Part shown: positions 7,624 to 15,762 of the stretch, one piece after another
Layout of the letters: each line of letters begins with the position of its first letter
How positions within the stretch are numbered: position 1 is the stretch's first letter
Assembly: GCA_947644475.1 (NCBI GenBank)
Contig: CANRZQ010000029.1
Span: 1 to 15,762 of the forward strand
DNA: 15,762 nt
Direction: 5' to 3'
From: an uncultured Muribaculaceae bacterium
GTDB taxonomy: Bacteria > Bacteroidota > Bacteroidia > Bacteroidales > Muribaculaceae
Notes under the pieces: generated by a model
What the model saw: the letters and a program-made list of their open reading frames with translations, nothing else
What the model was told of the DNA's origin: nothing
The model's database searches: none
Program-made: the position numbers and the translations under genes

Positions 7624-9294
7624 ATGAAACGTATCTTTGCAATATTGCTCGGCGCGGTAGCCGCAACAGTAATGGCCGGTGCCGCGGCTCAGGCAGCGAG
7701 CAACAAGACCGAGATTAAGCAGAACCTCAACATATTCAATTCCCTGTATAAGGAATTGCAGACAAACTATGTCGACTCTATCGACGCCACAAAGTCGATA
7801 CGCAACGCCATCGACGCCATGCTCGGCCAGATCGACCCCTACACTGAATATTATCCCGAAGACGAACTCGATAACCTGCGTGTGCTCTCCACAGGCGAGT
7901 ACAGCGGCATCGGCTCGGTGATAATGCAGCGCAACGGACGTGTCGAACTCTCCGAGCCGCAATGGAACTCCCCCGCACGAAAGGCCGGCCTCCGTTTCGG
8001 CGACCGCATCGTCGCTATCGACGGCGACACACTCCCCCGGGGCTACACCACCCAGCAGGCGTCGGCCCGGCTAAAAGGCCAGGCAGGCTCAAAAGTGCGC
8101 CTCACCGTAGAGCGTCCGTATGTAGCCGACTCCATTCTCGATTTCGAGATTACACGCGGCCAGATACGCACAAATTCCGTGCCCTACTATGGCATCGTGC
8201 GCGACTCAATCGGCTACATACGCCTCACCACATTCGACACCAACAGTGCCTCGGAAGTGAAAAACGCTGTAATCGCCCTTAAAAAAGACCCGCGCCTGCG
8301 CGCCATCGTGCTCGACCTCCGCGACAATGGCGGCGGCCTCCTCGAGAGCGCCACGCACATCGTAGGCCTCTTTGTGCCAAAAGGCACCGAAGTGGTGCGC
8401 ACACGCTATCGCGGCAAGGAAAACGAAAAGATATACAAGACCACCCAGCAGCCACTCGACATGGACATTCCCCTCGCCGTGCTCATCAACGAAAACACCG
8501 CCTCGTCGTCTGAAATCGTGGCCGGAGCCTTGCAGGACCTCGACCGCGCCATCGTCGTGGGCAACCGCTCCTATGGCAAAGGCCTCGTGCAGTCGTCGCG
8601 CCCATTGCCCTACAACGGCCTGTTGAAAGTCACCGTCGCACGCTATTACATCCCCTCAGGACGCCTTATCCAGGCCATCGATTACAGCCACCGCGACGAA
8701 AACGGCCGCGTCACACGCATCCCCGACTCTCTTACCAACGTTTATCACACCATGGCCGGACGCGAGGTGCGCGACGGCGGAGGCATCACCCCCGACATCA
8801 CAGTCAAGGCAAAGGAAATGAACCGGTTGATGTACAACGTTATTGCCGACTTCTGGGCTTACGACTACGCCAACCGTTTCCGCGCCCGCCAAGGCGACTC
8901 AATCGCGCCCGCCACACGTTTCGAGATTACCGACTCCATATATGCCGACTTTAAAAATTTCATCGACCCCGGCCGGTTCAAATACGACCGCATGTGCGAG
9001 TCCGGAATGAAATACCTCCGCGAAGCCGCCGAACTCGAAGGATACATGACCGATTCGGTAGCAGCCCAGTTCGATCTCCTCGAATCAATGCTGAAACACG
9101 ACCTCAGCCGTGACCTCGATTTCAATGCCGCCGACCTCCGCGACCTCCTCGACGACGAAATCTCAGCCCGCTACTACGACGACGGCGCCCGCGTGATGCG
9201 TGCCCTCCGCACCGACTCCGACCTCGACGCCGCTGCCGCCGCCCTCCTCGATCCGGCCCGCTACCGCGCCCTTCTCGCCCCCAAAAAAGATTGA
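7624..9294 (+). CDS. S41 family C-terminal processing peptidase
   Basis: This 556-residue exported serine protease belongs to the C-terminal processing peptidase family (Tsp/Prc, CtpA), which trims or degrades envelope proteins from their C-termini. An N-terminal signal peptide (about 1-25, ending AAAQAAS) is followed by a helical segment, with GQIDPYTEYYP at about 68-78. A PDZ domain spans about 85-175 and includes the AGLRFGDRIVAIDGD segment. The catalytic core runs from about 185 to 400. The Ser/Lys dyad is S294 in NTASSSEIVAGAL and K319 in NRSYGKGLVQ, 25 residues apart as in Tsp and the plant D1 protease. YYIPSGRLIQ and GGGITPDITV complete the family core. The last ~150 residues are a charged helical extension, common in Bacteroidetes members. 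The start is the only one giving a signal peptide. It probably acts in the periplasm; its substrates are not evident. Neighbouring genes suggest no operon. Confidence 0.93.
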   Translation: MKRIFAILLGAVAATVMAGAAAQAASNKTEIKQNLNIFNSLYKELQTNYVDSIDATKSIRNAIDAMLGQIDPYTEYYPEDELDNLRVLSTGEYSGIGSVIMQRNGRVELSEPQWNSPARKAGLRFGDRIVAIDGDTLPRGYTTQQASARLKGQAGSKVRLTVERPYVADSILDFEITRGQIRTNSVPYYGIVRDSIGYIRLTTFDTNSASEVKNAVIALKKDPRLRAIVLDLRDNGGGLLESATHIVGLFVPKGTEVVRTRYRGKENEKIYKTTQQPLDMDIPLAVLINENTASSSEIVAGALQDLDRAIVVGNRSYGKGLVQSSRPLPYNGLLKVTVARYYIPSGRLIQAIDYSHRDENGRVTRIPDSLTNVYHTMAGREVRDGGGITPDITVKAKEMNRLMYNVIADFWAYDYANRFRARQGDSIAPATRFEITDSIYADFKNFIDPGRFKYDRMCESGMKYLREAAELEGYMTDSVAAQFDLLESMLKHDLSRDLDFNAADLRDLLDDEISARYYDDGARVMRALRTDSDLDAAAAALLDPARYRALLAPKKD

Positions 9295-9639
9295 TACAGC
9301 ACACATTATAGTGTTGCGGATACATAGTTAATGTTTCGAGTGTAAGGACGCACGGCTCGTGCGTCCGCCGGGCTGCGCCGTGCCGCAACCATCAAGACCC
9401 ATGAACGAACCATCGGGGGAATATCTGTTTTTTGGGGAGAGGCAAGCACAATAATCGAATTTAGCGAAATAAAAGATGGTTCTTTTTGGTTCTTTCATAG
9501 TTCATGATGGTTCGAGCCAAGCGCAGCGTCACGGAAAATGCTTGCATTGCGTCCATGCAATGTGATTTCGGGGCGCGAAATAAACTTTTTCGCTCCTGCC
9601 GGTGTTCCCATAATAAATCAACGTTTCAGCAATCTACTT
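9295..9639. other. 345-bp spacer between S41 protease and nitroreductase genes
   Basis: No gene is supported here. It holds the hairpin at 9346-9366, several copies of GATGGTTC or its complement (9407-9414, 9476-9483, 9506-9513), and a short palindrome CATTGC/GCAATG near 9545-9562. A reading frame continues upstream of the nitroreductase from 9538, but it lacks family similarity before Met at 9640. I see no confident promoter or T-tailed terminator; the nitroreductase promoter probably lies in 9540-9620 but does not match the consensus well. Confidence 0.6.
9346..9366. repeat. Palindromic hairpin, REP-like
   Basis: A perfect 9-bp stem GGACGCACG/CGTGCGTCC closes a three-base loop (GCT). No T-run follows, so it is a poor intrinsic terminator even though it lies about 50 bp after the S41 stop codon. 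It resembles the other GC-rich palindromes in this window's spacers and may belong to a dispersed repeat family; genome-wide copy number cannot be seen here. Confidence 0.6.
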
Positions 9640-10383
9640 ATGAAATCAGTAAAAGATACAATTCTCGACCGCGTGTCGTGTCGCAGATACGAGCGCGAGG
9701 CCCTTACGCCCGAGCAGGTGGAATTCATCTATCAGTCAATCGCAAATACCCCCACAAGTTACAACGGACAGCAGTTCTCCGTAATCGACGTCGACGACCA
9801 AAAACTCAAAGAGCAGCTTTATGCCTTGACCGGCCAGAAACAGATAAAGACCTGCTCACACTTCTTCGTGTTCTGCCTCGACTATTACAAGATTTGTGAA
9901 GGCGCAAAGGCAAAAGGCATCGAGATGCCCGCTTTCTATAACACGCTCGACGGTTATACAGTCGGCGCCGTAGATGCCGTCTTGGCCATGATGAACGCCA
10001 TCACCGCCGCCGAGTCGCTCGGCCTCGGCACATGTCCCGTCGGATATGCCCGCACGGTCAATCCCAAGGCCATTTCCGAATTGCTCGGCCTGCCCGACCG
10101 TGTTATCGTGATATGCGGCCTTGCCGTGGGCGTGCCACGTGAGCATAACGACCACAAGCCCAAGCAGCCCATCTCGCTCCTCATCCACCGCAACGGCTAC
10201 AACCCCGACGTGGCTACCGATCTCCTGGGCTACGACCTCGAAGTGCAGCGTTACAACGCCACCCGCTCCGGAGCCACCACCGACAACGACTGGATTGGCC
10301 ACATGATCGGCTACTACCGCGAGGCCATGGAATATAACCTCATCGAGGCCTTCCGCCTGCGCGGCATCTACATCTACAAATAG
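9640..10383 (+). CDS. Nitroreductase family protein, NfsA-like
   Basis: The 247-residue product is an FMN-dependent oxidoreductase of the nitroreductase superfamily, probably cytoplasmic and dimeric, reducing nitro compounds, quinones or flavins with NAD(P)H. The N-terminal FMN motif is DRVSCRRYE (10-18), followed by the NTPTSYNGQQF segment (36-46) that contacts FMN. LGLGTCPVG (127-135) and ICGLAVGVP (158-166) form the rest of the core, and KPKQPISLLIHRNGY (173-187) matches the NfsA-type 'KPRLP...VH..rY' segment, so the NfsA-like subgroup is favoured. Substrate and electron donor are not determined by sequence. ATG 9640 is chosen because similarity begins at MKSVKDTILDR; the open frame back to 9538 adds 34 residues without family character. 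No partner gene is adjacent. Confidence 0.88.
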   Translation: MKSVKDTILDRVSCRRYEREALTPEQVEFIYQSIANTPTSYNGQQFSVIDVDDQKLKEQLYALTGQKQIKTCSHFFVFCLDYYKICEGAKAKGIEMPAFYNTLDGYTVGAVDAVLAMMNAITAAESLGLGTCPVGYARTVNPKAISELLGLPDRVIVICGLAVGVPREHNDHKPKQPISLLIHRNGYNPDVATDLLGYDLEVQRYNATRSGATTDNDWIGHMIGYYREAMEYNLIEAFRLRGIYIYK

Positions 10384-10386
10384 GAA

Positions 10387-10405
10387 CACAAGCCTCCGGC
10401 TTGTG
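10387..10405. repeat. Palindromic hairpin after the nitroreductase gene
   Basis: An 8-bp perfect stem CACAAGCC/GGCTTGTG with a TCC loop begins four bases after the stop codon. ACATTATAAT follows rather than a T-run. It could stabilise the 3' end of the mRNA or be another dispersed palindrome. Confidence 0.5.
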
Positions 10406-10415
10406 ACATTATAAT

Positions 10416-10494
10416 GATGGTGTGTAAAAGTGCCAAACAGTAGGGCCGTGCGGCCCTACAATCTCAGCATAAACGTCCTTTTTGACACACCCTC
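10416..10494. repeat. Small element with imperfect terminal inverted repeats around a palindrome
   Basis: GATGGTGTGTAAAAG (10416-10430) and the complement of CTTTTTGACACACCCTC (10478-10494, reading GAGGGTGTGTCAAAAAG) form imperfect terminal inverted repeats. Between them is a perfect 9-bp stem GTAGGGCCG/CGGCCCTAC (10440-10448 and 10451-10459). The ~79-bp unit is the size of a miniature non-autonomous element. No transposase gene is nearby and target-site duplications are not obvious. Confidence 0.5.
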
Positions 10495-10503
10495 TTCCTG
10501 CAA

Positions 10504-10549
10504 AATAAACGCCGCCGATGCAATCGAGCATCGGCGGCGTCGTTATTTT
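10504..10549. terminator. Bidirectional terminator between nitroreductase and susD
   Basis: A perfect 10-bp stem GCCGCCGATG/CATCGGCGGC (10511-10520 and 10529-10538) has an eight-base loop. AAAATAAAC precedes it and GTTATTTTC follows, giving interrupted T-rich tails in both directions. It lies between convergent genes and most clearly serves the susC-susD transcript, whose stop is about 30 bp away. Confidence 0.72.
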
Positions 10550-10567
10550 CAGACAGTTGTCAGATGA

Positions 10568-12343
10568 TTACCATCCGGGGTTCTGTTTGATTTTGTCGTT
10601 GAGGGCAATCTGTCCGGAGGGGATGGGATAGAAGTAGTACTTCTTGTCGTATACACGGTCGCCAAGACCACCGTCTTTATAGCCTTCGGAGTTGAGTTTC
10701 ACAGCGTCTTTTTCGTTTATGAACTTGTCTTCGGTAAAGAGGAATGTGTTGCTGAAATTAGCACCGAGGAACACATTGGGGTATTTGGTGTTGTCGAGGA
10801 GTTCGAGCTGATGCCAGCGGATAAGGTCCCAGTAGCGGAAGTCGCGGTCCATGATAAGTTCGCAGCGGCGGCAGCGGCGTACTTCCCAAATGAGCGAATT
10901 TACGTTCATATTGTTGGCCGGGTCGTTCATGCTGGAGAGCGAAGCCACAGTCTGCGCGGGCAGGCCTGCGCGTTCGTAAAGTTTGTTGAGCGAGTTGTTA
11001 AGGTCGGCGTCGCTGAGGGTTCCGAGTTCAGCCTTTGCTTCGGCAAATTCGCAATATACGGCAGAGAGCCAGTAGATAGGACCGCAAGTGTAGTTTTGGC
11101 CGATTGTCTGACGGTTGTAGAGAGGTACGGTAATGTTGTCGTACTTGGCTACACCGTAGCCGGTTGTAGATACCATTTCAGCAGCACCGGCGCGGGCCCA
11201 TTTCAGATGATTGACATAGGCGTAGGGGTCGGTTGTTTTGGCGAGGCGTTCGTCGCGTACATCGAGAAGGTTCTGAATCGAGAGCACGGAGTCGACAGTG
11301 TTGAGCACGCCAAGGTCGGTTTTGTTGCATGATGTAAGGGCGAGGGGTTTGCCGTCTTTGAAAAGGTAAGAGTCGAAAGCGTCTTTGGAGATACCCATGA
11401 TTTCGGTCGACGAGCAGGTGTAGGCCACGAGCTGGTGCATCATGATATTCACCTTGAATGCCTTGCCGAAGATGATTTCGCTAACCTTGCCAAACGCGCC
11501 AACATCGGTTGTCTGGTAGATGTCGAGGTAGTTGGGTGTAAGGGTGTAGCGGTTCATGAGGGGCTCGCAAGCCTTTACACATTCTTCAAGATATTTCTTG
11601 GCACGGATTTCATCGGCCTTTTTGCCGTTTTCGGCTTCGGTGCGGTATTTGCAATAAGTACCTTCAAAGAGGCAGATTTCGGCCTTTGCTGCGCGGGCCA
11701 TATCCTTGCTGAATTCGAATTTGCCGGATTCGTTCTTGATATTTGCGATGGCGAAGTCGAGGTCGGCGAGAACATTGTCCATCACGATGTCGCGGTCGGT
11801 GGGAGCGCTGTAAAGGAATCCATCATCATTGATGGTGAGCAGTTGGTCAACCCAGAATACGTTGCCGTATTTCTTTACGAGGTCGAATGTCTGCAATGCG
11901 CGGTTGAGACGTGCGATAGCGGTGTAGTGGTTCTTTGTGGCCTCATCGAGGGTTGAGGTTTTCAAGCCTTCGATGATATACATGGCCTGGCGGATGTTGT
12001 AGTAAGGATCAGACCATGAGGCAGATGATGCTGGCACGTTTGTATTGGCCCAGTTTTGCAGGTCCCATGTGCGGCCGACTTGGTCGTCGGAAAGGGTCTT
12101 GAAGTAGAATTCGCCCTGGCCGGAAGTGGTTGTCGAGGATACTCTCGAGCAATAGTTGCCGTAACCTATGATAGAATTGTAGAAGAGGTTTGCCTCATTC
12201 TGCACGTTTGTTTCGTTGTTCCAGAAAGCCGGAGTGTTTACTTCGCTGGTCAACGGATTACGGTTGTCGTCAAGGAAGTCATCGCAACCGGTGAATGCGA
12301 TGCCGGCCAATGCCAACGATCCGAATATAATTGATTTTTTCAT
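10568..12343 (-). CDS. SusD/RagB family nutrient-binding outer membrane lipoprotein
   Basis: This 591-residue SusD-family protein is the surface lid that captures glycans or peptides for the SusC channel. The N-terminus is a lipoprotein signal (MKKSIIFGSLALAGIAFTGC, lipid-anchored Cys20), then DDFLDDNRNPLTSEVNTPAFW, typical of the family. The SusD-like N-terminal region, with helical repeats, covers about 20-300 (ALNRALQTFDLVKKYG-type segments are visible). The RagB/SusD C-terminal region follows, containing LIWEVRRCRRCELIMDRDFRYWDLIRW and the usual ending YFYPIPSGQIALNDKIKQNPGW. Length is within the normal range and no disruption is seen. It starts 18 bp after the susC stop on the same strand, the standard susC-susD arrangement, and ends before the terminator at 10504. 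The ligand cannot be inferred; no glycosidase or sensor gene lies directly beside it within the window. Confidence 0.95.
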   Translation of the reverse strand: MKKSIIFGSLALAGIAFTGCDDFLDDNRNPLTSEVNTPAFWNNETNVQNEANLFYNSIIGYGNYCSRVSSTTTSGQGEFYFKTLSDDQVGRTWDLQNWANTNVPASSASWSDPYYNIRQAMYIIEGLKTSTLDEATKNHYTAIARLNRALQTFDLVKKYGNVFWVDQLLTINDDGFLYSAPTDRDIVMDNVLADLDFAIANIKNESGKFEFSKDMARAAKAEICLFEGTYCKYRTEAENGKKADEIRAKKYLEECVKACEPLMNRYTLTPNYLDIYQTTDVGAFGKVSEIIFGKAFKVNIMMHQLVAYTCSSTEIMGISKDAFDSYLFKDGKPLALTSCNKTDLGVLNTVDSVLSIQNLLDVRDERLAKTTDPYAYVNHLKWARAGAAEMVSTTGYGVAKYDNITVPLYNRQTIGQNYTCGPIYWLSAVYCEFAEAKAELGTLSDADLNNSLNKLYERAGLPAQTVASLSSMNDPANNMNVNSLIWEVRRCRRCELIMDRDFRYWDLIRWHQLELLDNTKYPNVFLGANFSNTFLFTEDKFINEKDAVKLNSEGYKDGGLGDRVYDKKYYFYPIPSGQIALNDKIKQNPGW

Positions 12344-12361
12344 ATTAGTCTGTTTAAGAGT

Positions 12362-15300
12362 TTAGAATGTAACCTGAAGACCGAACGAGAATGTGCGGCT
12401 GATCGGGGCACGACGGCCAAAGTAACCGTTTGAGTTGCCGTTGGCTTCGCCTTGTGCGCCTGTCTGGTTGATGCCTTTTGCCCACTGCGAACCGATTTCG
12501 GGATCGAGGGGGTATTTGCGCATACCGTCGTAAAGGAAGCAGAGGTTGTCGGCCGAGAAGTAGATGCGGGCTTTTTGGATGAGGGCCTTGCGTGTGAGCT
12601 CAACGGGGAGGGTGTAGCCCACGGTGAGGGTCTTGAAGCGCAGATAAGCCATATTCATCAGATATTTGCTCTGGGGATAGAAGTTGTGACGACCGGTGTC
12701 GAGGCCGGAAACAGTACCTGCGCCGGCGTTGGAGCCATAGAGGGCAGGATATGCGGCGTTTTGGTTCACGATGCAGGTTACAGTGCCGTCGGCGTTGTAA
12801 ATCTGCTGGTTGTAGTCCATTTGGTTGGCGTAGATTACGTCGTCGTTGTTGGCGTAGGGGATGATGAAGCCGCCGGTTGTCCACATGTCGCGTTTGCCCA
12901 CGCCTTGGAAGAACATGTCGAGGTCGAAGCCTTTCCATGCACCGCCCAAGCGGAAGGAGTATTCGTAGCGAGGAGTAGCGTTACCGATTACTTTGAGGTC
13001 GCCGTGGTCTTCGGCTGTTCCTTTGCCACCGTCGATTACGCCGTTGCCATCAAGATCTTTGAATTTGATATCGCCGGGGCCGTAGTGGAAGCCGTCGTTG
13101 GTAAGGCCGCTTTGGTCGGCTACGCCGGGTGCATATGTCCAAGATTTTTTAGCGGAATCGTAACCGGTGAAGTCGGATTCTTCGAAATAGCGTTCTGTCT
13201 CGAAGCCCCAGATTTCGCCGTAGGTCATGCCGGTATAGAAGCCGGAGATGAGGTTGGTGCGGGTGTTGTAGTTCACAACTTTTGTTGTGCCATCGTAAAT
13301 GTTGAAGTTGGCATATACATCAGCGTCGCCGAAGGAGTGGTTCCATCCAAGTCCGAGTTCCCAGCCGCGGGTGCGGAGGTGGCCGGCGTTTACGTAGGGA
13401 GCGTTTGCACCAAGGGTAGCGGGCATTTCGTTGGCGGGAGCAAGCATGTCTTTGGTGTCGCGCTGGAACCAGTCGAATGTGAGGTTGAGCGAGTTGTTGA
13501 AGAAGCCGAGGTCAAGACCTACGTCTGTGGTGATTACACGTTCCCAAGTGAGGTTGCTGGATACGAGGGTTGGGGTTGTCATCATGCCGACTTTTGTGCC
13601 GCCGGAGTTGAGCCAGTGTACGTTGGAACTTACGAGGTTGTTGATAGTTGAGAGGAAGCGGTAGTCGCCCACGGCTTCGTTGCCGATATGGCCGTAAGAA
13701 GCGCGGATCTTACCGTTTGTGATGATGTTTGTTGCCTTGATAGGCTGGAAGTAGGGTTCTTCGGTGAAGCGGTAGCCTGCGGAGAACGAGGGGAACCATG
13801 CCCATTGGTCGTCGGCGGGGAAACTTGACGAACCGTCGCGGCGGATGTTGGCTTCAAAGAGATAGATGCCTTTGTAGTCGTAGTTCACACGGCCGAAGAA
13901 ACCGGCTGTGGCGCGGTGGGTAAGCGTGGTGTCAAGATAAACAGCTGTGCCGTCGTCGCCACCGGTGGTGAGGCCCAGGTAGGGAAGGTCGTTGTTCATC
14001 ATGATGTCTCGGCCAACCCAGAAGTTGTCGTAGTCGTGCTTTTCAGCAGTACCGCCGACCATCACTTTGAGGTTGTGGGCGTTGGCAAACGTCTTGGCAT
14101 AGGTGGCGTAGACGTTGGTGTTCCACATGCTCATTTTGGTGTTGTACTGGTAAACTTCGGTGTTGTTCTGGTTGGCAACGAAGTAACCCAAAGGATAGGA
14201 GTTGGTGATCTGTGTCCATGTATCCCATGAGTAGATGGGGTTGTAGACACGTGTGCGGTTGAACGACTGTGTATCGTATGTGTAGTCGGCGTGGAGGGTG
14301 AGGCCGGGAATAATGTCGGCGTCTAACCAGGCTTGGAGTTTGGTGTCGTCGGTGATGCGGCGGTCGTTGCCGGCTTGCTCGCGGGAAGCGATTGTGCGGT
14401 ATTCGTAGGTGTCGCCTTCGTTGTCGACGCGCTGGCCGAGAACTGTCCAGAACGAACCCCAGCGCCAGATGTTGTTGTAGCGGCCGGCTGCGGGAGTGTA
14501 GTGTGTCTGGTAGTCGCGTTTTGCGTAGTTGAAGCGTACACCTGCACGCAGCCAGTCGAAAATCTCGGTGTTGATCATCACGTTGGCGGTGTAGCGTTTC
14601 ATCTTGTCGGGGTTGTATTCCATGAGGTCCTGACGGTCGTCGTAACCGAAAGATGTACGGTAGGAAGTTTTGCCCGAGCGGCCTTCGAGGCTTACATTAT
14701 GCTTCTGCGAGGGAGCGGCATTGTTGTAGAGGATGCCTGCAACGTCCCAGTCGGCATAGTAGAGGTTGACTTTGTTGTCGGCGTCCCAGTAGTAGTCGCC
14801 CACGTCGTCCCAGCTCTTGAAGGGGCGCATCACGCGGTGGCCTGCCTTGCCGGTGTTCTGCTTGGCCCAAGCCTCGGCGTAGGGGAGCAGGGGAGCGAAG
14901 TTCATGCCGAAGAATCCGGCTTCGCCACCGTCGCGGTCGGTAACCTGGATGCCTGCGCGCAACTGCGAGGGCACGTCGGCAAAGTCGGGGAGTTTGGTAG
15001 CCTGGCTCCAGCCGAAGTTGTTGGTATATTTCACGGAAACGCGGTCCTGGGTGTTCGGAGTCTTGGTGGTGATGAGGATCACACCGAAGGCTGCGCGAGT
15101 ACCGTAGATGGCTGCGGACGAAGCGTCTTTGAGGACGGAGATGTCGGCGATGTCGTCGGGGTTGACAAACGACAGGTCGTCGACAGGCACACCGTCAACC
15201 ACGATAAGCGGGTTAGAGGTCTGGTCGTTGGAGAGAGTACCTGTACCGCGGATTTTGATTGTGGAAGTAACGTCGACACCACCGTCACCTGTTGTGATGG

Positions 15301-15762
15301 TAAGGCCGGGAACTGCGCCTTGCAGAGCCTTAACGACATCGGTCTGGGGGCGGGAGTCCATTACGCGGGCCACGTCGACAGTGGCCACGGCGCCGGTGAG
15401 GTTTGCTTTTTTCTGTGTGCCGTAACCTACAACTACGAGCTGCTCGAGTTGTTCGGTGGTGGGCTGGAGATAAACGGTCATGCTGGGTGCGGCCTTCACT
15501 TCGGCAGTCTTGTAGCCGACGTAGTTCACCAACAGGGGAGCGCCCGGGGTGACACGGATGGTGAAGTTACCGTTGAAGTCGGTGTTGACGGCAGTGCCTT
15601 TGGCACCTTTGAGAGCAACGTTGGCGCCGATAACCGGCTCGTTGTTTTCGTCGAGGACGGTACCTGTGATAGTGGTCGCGCCCTGGCTCTGAGTCTGCGG
15701 AGCTTGCTCAGCGAAAGCGGCGAAAGAACCGCCAGCTGTCATGGCAGCCGTCAGCATCAAAG
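12362..15762 (-). CDS. SusC/RagA family TonB-dependent outer membrane transporter, 5'-partial
   Basis: This is the outer-membrane channel partner of the adjacent SusD, importing substrate with energy from TonB. About 1132 residues are visible; the frame stays open through the right edge, so the start and most of the signal peptide are outside. Visible residues 1-19 (LTAAMTAGGSFAAFAEQ) look like the end of that signal. A carboxypeptidase-regulatory-like beta-sandwich follows at about 30-100 (ITGTVLDENNEPVIGANV), then a TonB-box-like LVVVGYGTQKK (108-118), the plug domain at about 120-235 (PLIVVDGVPVDD, ISVLKDASSAAIYGTRAAFGVILITTK), and the beta-barrel with the common DLDGNGVIDGG motif. The last residues FSFGLQVTF form a normal aromatic outer-membrane end. 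No STN domain separates signal and beta-sandwich, so this transporter is not of the type that signals directly to an anti-sigma factor. The first gene of the operon with susD; its promoter lies outside the window. Confidence 0.95.
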   Translation of the reverse strand, partial: LMLTAAMTAGGSFAAFAEQAPQTQSQGATTITGTVLDENNEPVIGANVALKGAKGTAVNTDFNGNFTIRVTPGAPLLVNYVGYKTAEVKAAPSMTVYLQPTTEQLEQLVVVGYGTQKKANLTGAVATVDVARVMDSRPQTDVVKALQGAVPGLTITTGDGGVDVTSTIKIRGTGTLSNDQTSNPLIVVDGVPVDDLSFVNPDDIADISVLKDASSAAIYGTRAAFGVILITTKTPNTQDRVSVKYTNNFGWSQATKLPDFADVPSQLRAGIQVTDRDGGEAGFFGMNFAPLLPYAEAWAKQNTGKAGHRVMRPFKSWDDVGDYYWDADNKVNLYYADWDVAGILYNNAAPSQKHNVSLEGRSGKTSYRTSFGYDDRQDLMEYNPDKMKRYTANVMINTEIFDWLRAGVRFNYAKRDYQTHYTPAAGRYNNIWRWGSFWTVLGQRVDNEGDTYEYRTIASREQAGNDRRITDDTKLQAWLDADIIPGLTLHADYTYDTQSFNRTRVYNPIYSWDTWTQITNSYPLGYFVANQNNTEVYQYNTKMSMWNTNVYATYAKTFANAHNLKVMVGGTAEKHDYDNFWVGRDIMMNNDLPYLGLTTGGDDGTAVYLDTTLTHRATAGFFGRVNYDYKGIYLFEANIRRDGSSSFPADDQWAWFPSFSAGYRFTEEPYFQPIKATNIITNGKIRASYGHIGNEAVGDYRFLSTINNLVSSNVHWLNSGGTKVGMMTTPTLVSSNLTWERVITTDVGLDLGFFNNSLNLTFDWFQRDTKDMLAPANEMPATLGANAPYVNAGHLRTRGWELGLGWNHSFGDADVYANFNIYDGTTKVVNYNTRTNLISGFYTGMTYGEIWGFETERYFEESDFTGYDSAKKSWTYAPGVADQSGLTNDGFHYGPGDIKFKDLDGNGVIDGGKGTAEDHGDLKVIGNATPRYEYSFRLGGAWKGFDLDMFFQGVGKRDMWTTGGFIIPYANNDDVIYANQMDYNQQIYNADGTVTCIVNQNAAYPALYGSNAGAGTVSGLDTGRHNFYPQSKYLMNMAYLRFKTLTVGYTLPVELTRKALIQKARIYFSADNLCFLYDGMRKYPLDPEIGSQWAKGINQTGAQGEANGNSNGYFGRRAPISRTFSFGLQVTF

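Noticed and set aside
9346..9366. Hairpin after the S41 gene as an intrinsic terminator
   Set aside because: It has no T-run after the stem, unlike the three real terminators in the window.
9538..9639. 34-residue N-terminal extension of the nitroreductase
   Set aside because: The extension has no family similarity, and the normal nitroreductase start motif begins at Met 9640.
12452..13651. 399-codon open frame antisense to susC
   Set aside because: The sense strand encodes clear SusC sequence throughout; the antisense product is a Val/Gly/Ala-rich artefact.

Overview
The window looks like chromosomal DNA from a GC-rich member of the Bacteroidales, possibly Muribaculaceae-like (the family is inference only). 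The evidence is a SusC/SusD pair, a DUF2851 gene, Bacteroidetes-type promoters (TTTG, 19-20 bp, TAnnTTTG), the absence of clear Shine-Dalgarno sequences, and lipoprotein signals of the kind common in this phylum. There are eight protein-coding genes and no tRNA, rRNA, CRISPR array, transposase or phage gene.

Layout. Bases 2-3652 (+) encode the C-terminal ~1200 residues of a TamB-like envelope protein that starts outside the window. A spacer with a nested inverted repeat and a bidirectional terminator follows. On the minus strand lie a TetR-family regulator (3874-4572) and a DUF2851 protein (4799-6079). A back-to-back promoter pair at 6098-6177 drives DUF2851 leftward and a GH5-type glycoside hydrolase lipoprotein (6228-7466) rightward; a strong terminator ends the hydrolase transcript. 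An S41 C-terminal-processing protease (7624-9294) and an NfsA-like nitroreductase (9640-10383) follow on the plus strand. A palindrome-rich spacer with a bidirectional terminator separates them from a convergent minus-strand susC-susD operon (15762-10568), whose susC start is cut off by the right edge.

How the genes relate. Most are housekeeping or envelope functions in separate transcription units: TamB in outer-membrane lipid transport or assembly, the S41 protease in envelope proteolysis, SusCD in outer-membrane glycan or peptide uptake, GH5 in glycan cleavage. GH5 and SusCD could cooperate, but three kilobases, opposite strands and unrelated genes separate them, so this is not a clear polysaccharide utilisation locus.

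I found no convincing new multi-gene system. The items most worth a second look are non-coding: a 75-bp inverted repeat whose arms are hairpins differing by a compensated base pair, a ~79-bp terminal-repeat element around another palindrome, and the divergent promoter pair, which also settles two start codons. On the protein side, the DUF2851 product has nuclease-like motifs and a four-cysteine tail.
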